Below, piece by piece: positions 61,245-64,000 of a DNA stretch of 64,000 nucleotides. Location: contig DASWIP010000133.1 of NCBI GenBank assembly GCA_036397635.1, forward strand, positions 1 to 64,000, in the 5' to 3' direction. Under the pieces are notes generated by a model. It was not told where the DNA came from, ran no database searches, and saw only the letters and a list, made by a program, of their open reading frames with translations. Position 1 is the stretch's first letter, and each line of letters begins with the position of its first letter. Source of the stretch: DASWIP01 sp036397635 (GTDB lineage: Bacteria > Actinomycetota > AC-67). The translations under genes and the position numbers were made by a program.

Positions 61245-61819
61245 GGGTATCCGGCGTGGTGGCGCGCCTCTTCGAGGTCCTCGGGCGTGTCGACGTCGAT
61301 CAACTCCTCGGGCCCGCCGGCGTCGTGCCAGTCGCGGACCTGGAACAGGTCGATGTGCGCGAGCAGCTCGTGCATCGCCCGGTGCTCTCGCGCTACCAGA
61401 TCGCGCGCGACCGCGATCGCCGACTGCGCGTAGCACCCGACCATCGGCTGGGGTCGACCGTCCACGTCCGGGACCGCGGCGTCGTGACCGTCGAGCGCCG
61501 CCGCGATGTGCGAAAGCATGTGCGGCGAGATGAGTGGGATGTCGCAGCCGAGCAGCACGATCGGCCCGGTCGCACCCCGCGCCGCCAGCTCATCGGCGCC
61601 GACGACCAGGGCGACCAGCGGCCCTTCCTTCGGATCATCGACGGTCTCGAGTCCCGTGCCTGCCTCGTGGCCCACGGCGAGCACCGGGTCGGCGATCGCG
61701 ACCAGCGCGCGCGCGGCGTGCGCGGCCAGCGTGGATGTGCCGAACCGGAGGGTGGCCTTGTCCACGATCATCCTGCGGGACGTCCCGCCGGTCAGCAGCA
61801 GCCCATGCAGCTCAGCCAT
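61241..61819 (-). CDS. mobA: molybdenum cofactor guanylyltransferase MobA
   Basis: A 192-residue MobA-type nucleotidyltransferase with LLLTGGTSRRMIVDKATLRFG near the start, where the usual Gly after RM is replaced by Ile, and the LLGCDIPLISP metal-binding block. It attaches GMP to form the bis-MGD cofactor used by DMSO-reductase-family enzymes such as the SoeA-like protein. The ATG at 61819 starts at the family boundary; longer in-frame starts run into low-complexity sequence. It is convergent with moaA. Confidence 0.88.
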   Translation of the reverse strand: MAELHGLLLTGGTSRRMIVDKATLRFGTSTLAAHAARALVAIADPVLAVGHEAGTGLETVDDPKEGPLVALVVGADELAARGATGPIVLLGCDIPLISPHMLSHIAAALDGHDAAVPDVDGRPQPMVGCYAQSAIAVARDLVAREHRAMHELLAHIDLFQVRDWHDAGGPEELIDVDTPEDLEEARHHAGYP

Positions 61820-62044
61820 CTCTCGTACACGATAGCCCTGCCGGGCCCCCGCGGATAGCATCTTCCGTCGGAGCTGCTCGAGTGTGGCCGGATCGAGACT
61901 TTCTTCCCCTGCCCGGGGAAGGGGATCGCTGCTCGGAGGTGTGTGCGTGTGCCACCCGAGTTGCACACGCACACGACTCCTCGCACGCAACTCCGGAGCG
62001 AGGACACGGGGGTCCCCCCGGCCCGAGGGGGTAGGGTTCCACTC
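61820..62044. other. structured intergenic region (hairpins) before DUF6457-moeA genes
   Basis: A 225-bp gap between divergent mobA and the DUF6457-like gene. It contains a 12-bp perfect stem (61941-61952 with 61963-61974), extended by GGAG/CTCC, then a 6-bp stem CCTCGC/GCGAGG (61979-61984 with 61998-62003) enclosing CTCCGGAG, and C/G runs. A structured leader for the downstream genes is possible; I could not match it to the molybdenum cofactor riboswitch. Confidence 0.5.
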
Positions 62045-62305
62045 ATGGGATGGATCGACGAGGTGACCGACCACGTCGCGCAGGCGCGCGGCATCGACCC
62101 GGCAGCGCTGCGCGTCCCGCCCGCGGAGGCCGGCGTGATCCTGGACGTCGCGCGCATCGCCGCGCGCGTCAGCGGCGCTCGCACCAACGCGCCGCTGCTG
62201 TCCTACGCGCTCGGCAAGGCGGCGGCCCTGACCGGCGCGCCGCTGGCGGATCTGGCGGCGGATGTGCGCGCGCTGACCGGGGATCCCGACCAGGAGGATG
62301 GATGA
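62045..62305 (+). CDS. small DUF6457-like protein
   Basis: An 86-residue helical protein resembling the short DUF6457 proteins found beside molybdenum-cofactor genes in actinobacteria (WIDEVTDHVAQARGIDPAAL, PLLSYALGKAAALTGAPL). It overlaps moeA by 4 bases, so it is co-translated with it. Function unknown; a role in cofactor handling is inferred from location. Confidence 0.75.
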   Translation: MGWIDEVTDHVAQARGIDPAALRVPPAEAGVILDVARIAARVSGARTNAPLLSYALGKAAALTGAPLADLAADVRALTGDPDQEDG

Positions 62306-63540
62306 GCAGCGTGAAGCGCGCGGTCACGCGTGAGGAGCTCGCGCAGCCGACGGTTCCCTACGAGGAGGCGATCGCGCGCGTGATCGCCGCGTTCGAGCAG
62401 CTGCCGCCGGTCACCGTGCCGGTCGGCGACGCGCTCGGCCTGGTGCTGGCCGCCGATGTGGTCGCCGATATCGACGTGCCAGGCTTCGACTCCTCGGCGA
62501 TGGACGGCTACGCGGTCCGGTCCACGGACCTGCGCGGCGCCTCGAAGGAGACGCCGGTGAGCCTGCGGATCGAAGGCGACCTGCCGGCGGGCGCGCAGCC
62601 CGGCGAGGCGGTCGAGCCCGGCTCGTGCGCGAAGATCATGACCGGCGGCCCGATCCCGCCCGGCGCCGACGCGATCGTGCCGTGGGAGGACACCGCCCCA
62701 GACGCTCCCGAGGGAACGGTCGCGATCCTGGTCGAGCAGCCCTCCGGCAAGCACATCCGTCCCGCCGGCGAAGATATGCGCGCCGGCCGGCGGATGCTCG
62801 CGGCCGGTACCACGTTGCGGCCGTTGCATCTGGGCGTGATCGCGATGCTCGGATGGACCGGGGTGCAGGTGGTGCCGCAGCCGCGCGTGTCGGTGCTCTC
62901 GACCGGCGAGGAGCTGGTGCAGCCCGGCGGCGCGTTGCGTGAGGGCCAGGTCTACGACTCGAACCAGACGCTGCTCGCGGCGCTCGCGACGGCCGGCGGT
63001 GCGACGGTCGTCCGCAGCGGGTCGGTGGGCGACGACCCAGACGCGGTTTCGGCGTGGCTGCACGCGGCCGCGGACGTCTCGGATCTGATCGTGACCAGCG
63101 GCGGCGCGTCGGTCGGCGAGCACGACTGGATGCGCGAGGTGCTCGCGCGCGACGGCGAGCTGATGATGTGGCGGGTCGCGATGAAACCCGGCAAGCCGGT
63201 GGTGTTCGCGCGCGCCGGCGGGGTGCCGGTGCTCGGCCTGCCGGGGAATCCCGGCAGCGTCTACGCGGGCGCGCACACGTTCGTGCTGCCGGCGATCCGT
63301 GCGCTGGCCGGACGCGACCCGAGGCCGCGCGCGTACGCGGCTCGGCTGGCGACGGCGGTGAAGGGATCGCCGTCGCGCACGCTGCTGTGCCGAGTGACCT
63401 TGGAAGACGATCTGGCGACGCCGCTGCCTGCGCAGTCCAGTGTCGTGCTGTCGAACCTGCTGCCCGCGCACGGGTACGCGATCGTGCCGCCCGGCGGGCT
63501 ATCCGAAGGCGCCGAGGTTCGCGTGGAGCTGCTCGACTGA
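62302..63540 (+). CDS. moeA: molybdopterin molybdenumtransferase MoeA
   Basis: A 412-residue MoeA. Family blocks DSSAMDGYAVRS near 69-80, MTGGPIPPGADAIVPWEDT, LSTGEELV and LPGNPGSVYAG are visible. It inserts molybdenum into adenylylated molybdopterin. Start overlaps the DUF6457-like stop, and the stop shares one base with the moaD-moaC fusion. Confidence 0.95.
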   Translation: MSSVKRAVTREELAQPTVPYEEAIARVIAAFEQLPPVTVPVGDALGLVLAADVVADIDVPGFDSSAMDGYAVRSTDLRGASKETPVSLRIEGDLPAGAQPGEAVEPGSCAKIMTGGPIPPGADAIVPWEDTAPDAPEGTVAILVEQPSGKHIRPAGEDMRAGRRMLAAGTTLRPLHLGVIAMLGWTGVQVVPQPRVSVLSTGEELVQPGGALREGQVYDSNQTLLAALATAGGATVVRSGSVGDDPDAVSAWLHAAADVSDLIVTSGGASVGEHDWMREVLARDGELMMWRVAMKPGKPVVFARAGGVPVLGLPGNPGSVYAGAHTFVLPAIRALAGRDPRPRAYAARLATAVKGSPSRTLLCRVTLEDDLATPLPAQSSVVLSNLLPAHGYAIVPPGGLSEGAEVRVELLD

Positions 63541-64000
63541 TGGCGAGGTTGTTGCTGTTCGCCGCCGCGCGCGATGCGGCCGGATGCTCGAGCGCGTCGG
63601 TCCCCGCCGCCTCGGTCGGCGAAGCGCTGAAGGCCGCGAGCGAACGCTTCGGGCCGGCGTTCGAGCGCGTCCTGGGTGTCTGCAGCCTGCTGGTCGACGA
63701 TCAGCGCGTGGCGCGCGATGCCGTGTGGGATGTCGCGGTCGGCGAGGAAACCGAGATCGCGGTGTTGCCGCCCGTGTCCGGTGGCGCCGACGTGGTGCCA
63801 CCCGTGTCGGGTCGGGGCGAAGTGGTTCCACCCGTGTCCGGTGGCGGCGACGTCGAGATGGTCGACGTCGCAGGGAAGGACGAAACCAAACGCGAGGCCG
63901 TCGCAGGCTGCGTGCTGGTGTGCGAGCCGGCGGTGCGCGACGCGCTGCTCGCCGGTGAAGTGGACAAAGGCAACGCGGTCGCCGCCGCTGAGGTGGCAGG
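63540..64000 (+). CDS. MoaD-MoaC fusion, cut by window edge
   Basis: Residues 1-82 are MoaD-like and end in the MoaD-type VLPPVSGG, the double glycine that carries thiocarboxylate sulfur. Two further copies of the same tail (PPVSGRGEVV, PPVSGGGDVE) follow, and then a MoaC domain starts at an in-frame ATG at 63858 (MVDVAGKDETKREAVAG, typical of MoaC, the enzyme making cPMP). No stop lies between, so the two are one reading frame. MoaD needs a free C-terminal Gly-Gly, so processing, an internal start or separate use of the parts is implied. The rest of MoaC is outside the window. Confidence 0.8.
   Translation, partial: MARLLLFAAARDAAGCSSASVPAASVGEALKAASERFGPAFERVLGVCSLLVDDQRVARDAVWDVAVGEETEIAVLPPVSGGADVVPPVSGRGEVVPPVSGGGDVEMVDVAGKDETKREAVAGCVLVCEPAVRDALLAGEVDKGNAVAAAEVA
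63768..63857 (+). repeat. three 30-bp copies of the MoaD tail
   Basis: Three tandem 30-bp units encoding PPVSGGADVV, PPVSGRGEVV and PPVSGGGDVE, placed between the MoaD end and the MoaC ATG. They differ at a few positions, so the duplication is not very recent. Confidence 0.85.

Noticed and set aside
1..64000. tRNA, rRNA, CRISPR arrays, insertion sequences or prophage
   Set aside because: No cloverleaf-like segments, spaced direct repeats, transposase or phage genes were seen; the short tandem repeats found are local duplications.

Overview
The window is about 64 kb of very GC-rich, densely packed bacterial DNA. Codon use, GTG and TTG starts, GAF-HisKA_3/LuxR two-component genes, a PPi-type phosphofructokinase, a DUF6457-like gene beside moeA and the lack of outer-membrane machinery suggest an actinobacterial lineage. 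This is an inference; no rRNA or marker gene is present. I saw no tRNA or rRNA gene, CRISPR array, insertion sequence or phage gene.

Region 1 (1-10,000) is mostly housekeeping and signalling. It holds a partial acyl-CoA ligase, an SDR and a TetR regulator with a candidate operator, PPi-phosphofructokinase, an orphan histidine kinase, an NfeD/flotillin pair, and two convergent receiver-like paralogues, one of which carries a Rieske domain.

Region 2 (10,000-25,700) is one long forward array. Two branched-chain amino-acid (LIV) type ABC transporters with fused subunits (LivM-LivG, and a LivH-LivM-LivG triple fusion) flank four exported or membrane proteins of unknown function.

Region 3 (25,700-35,450) holds a TauE/SafE-type (TSUP) anion exporter, a convergent two-component system, an exported SBP56/methanethiol-oxidase-family protein with an unknown partner, and a two-gene set resembling mesaconyl-CoA hydratase plus mesaconyl-CoA C1-C4 transferase.

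Region 4 (35,590-51,610) is the core: a 16 kb, tightly overlapping operon for the sulfur-oxidizing heterodisulfide-reductase-like (sHdr) pathway. It encodes TusA and DsrE sulfur carriers, sHdrC1-B1-A-H-B3, three GcvH-like lipoate-binding proteins, a dedicated lipoate assembly set (two LplA-like ligases plus LipS1 and LipS2), EtfBA, and a membrane cytochrome b/HdrD-like protein that looks like an ETF:menaquinone oxidoreductase. The likely route is: sulfane sulfur is passed by TusA/DsrE to lipoyl-LbpA, oxidized by sHdr to sulfite, and the electrons leave through EtfAB to the quinone pool. Two small unknown genes (a winged-helix-like and a zinc-finger protein) are embedded in the operon.

Region 5 (51,660-58,700) has an ArsR repressor divergent from DsrE2, and a cytoplasmic sulfite-dehydrogenase-like molybdoenzyme (SoeA-like) with a fused SoeB-SoeC-like partner. 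Region 6 (58,685-64,000) supplies its cofactor: a MIP18-family protein, a MOT1-type molybdate transporter, MoaA, MobA, MoeA and a MoaD-MoaC fusion cut off by the window edge.

A related 16-bp AT-rich motif (roughly ATKCGMATATNNGCAT) occurs before the first LIV operon, the HK/RR pair, the tusA-shdr operon and the soe-like operon, with partial copies before the TSUP gene and the arsR/dsrE2 pair. It may tie the sulfur genes into one regulon.
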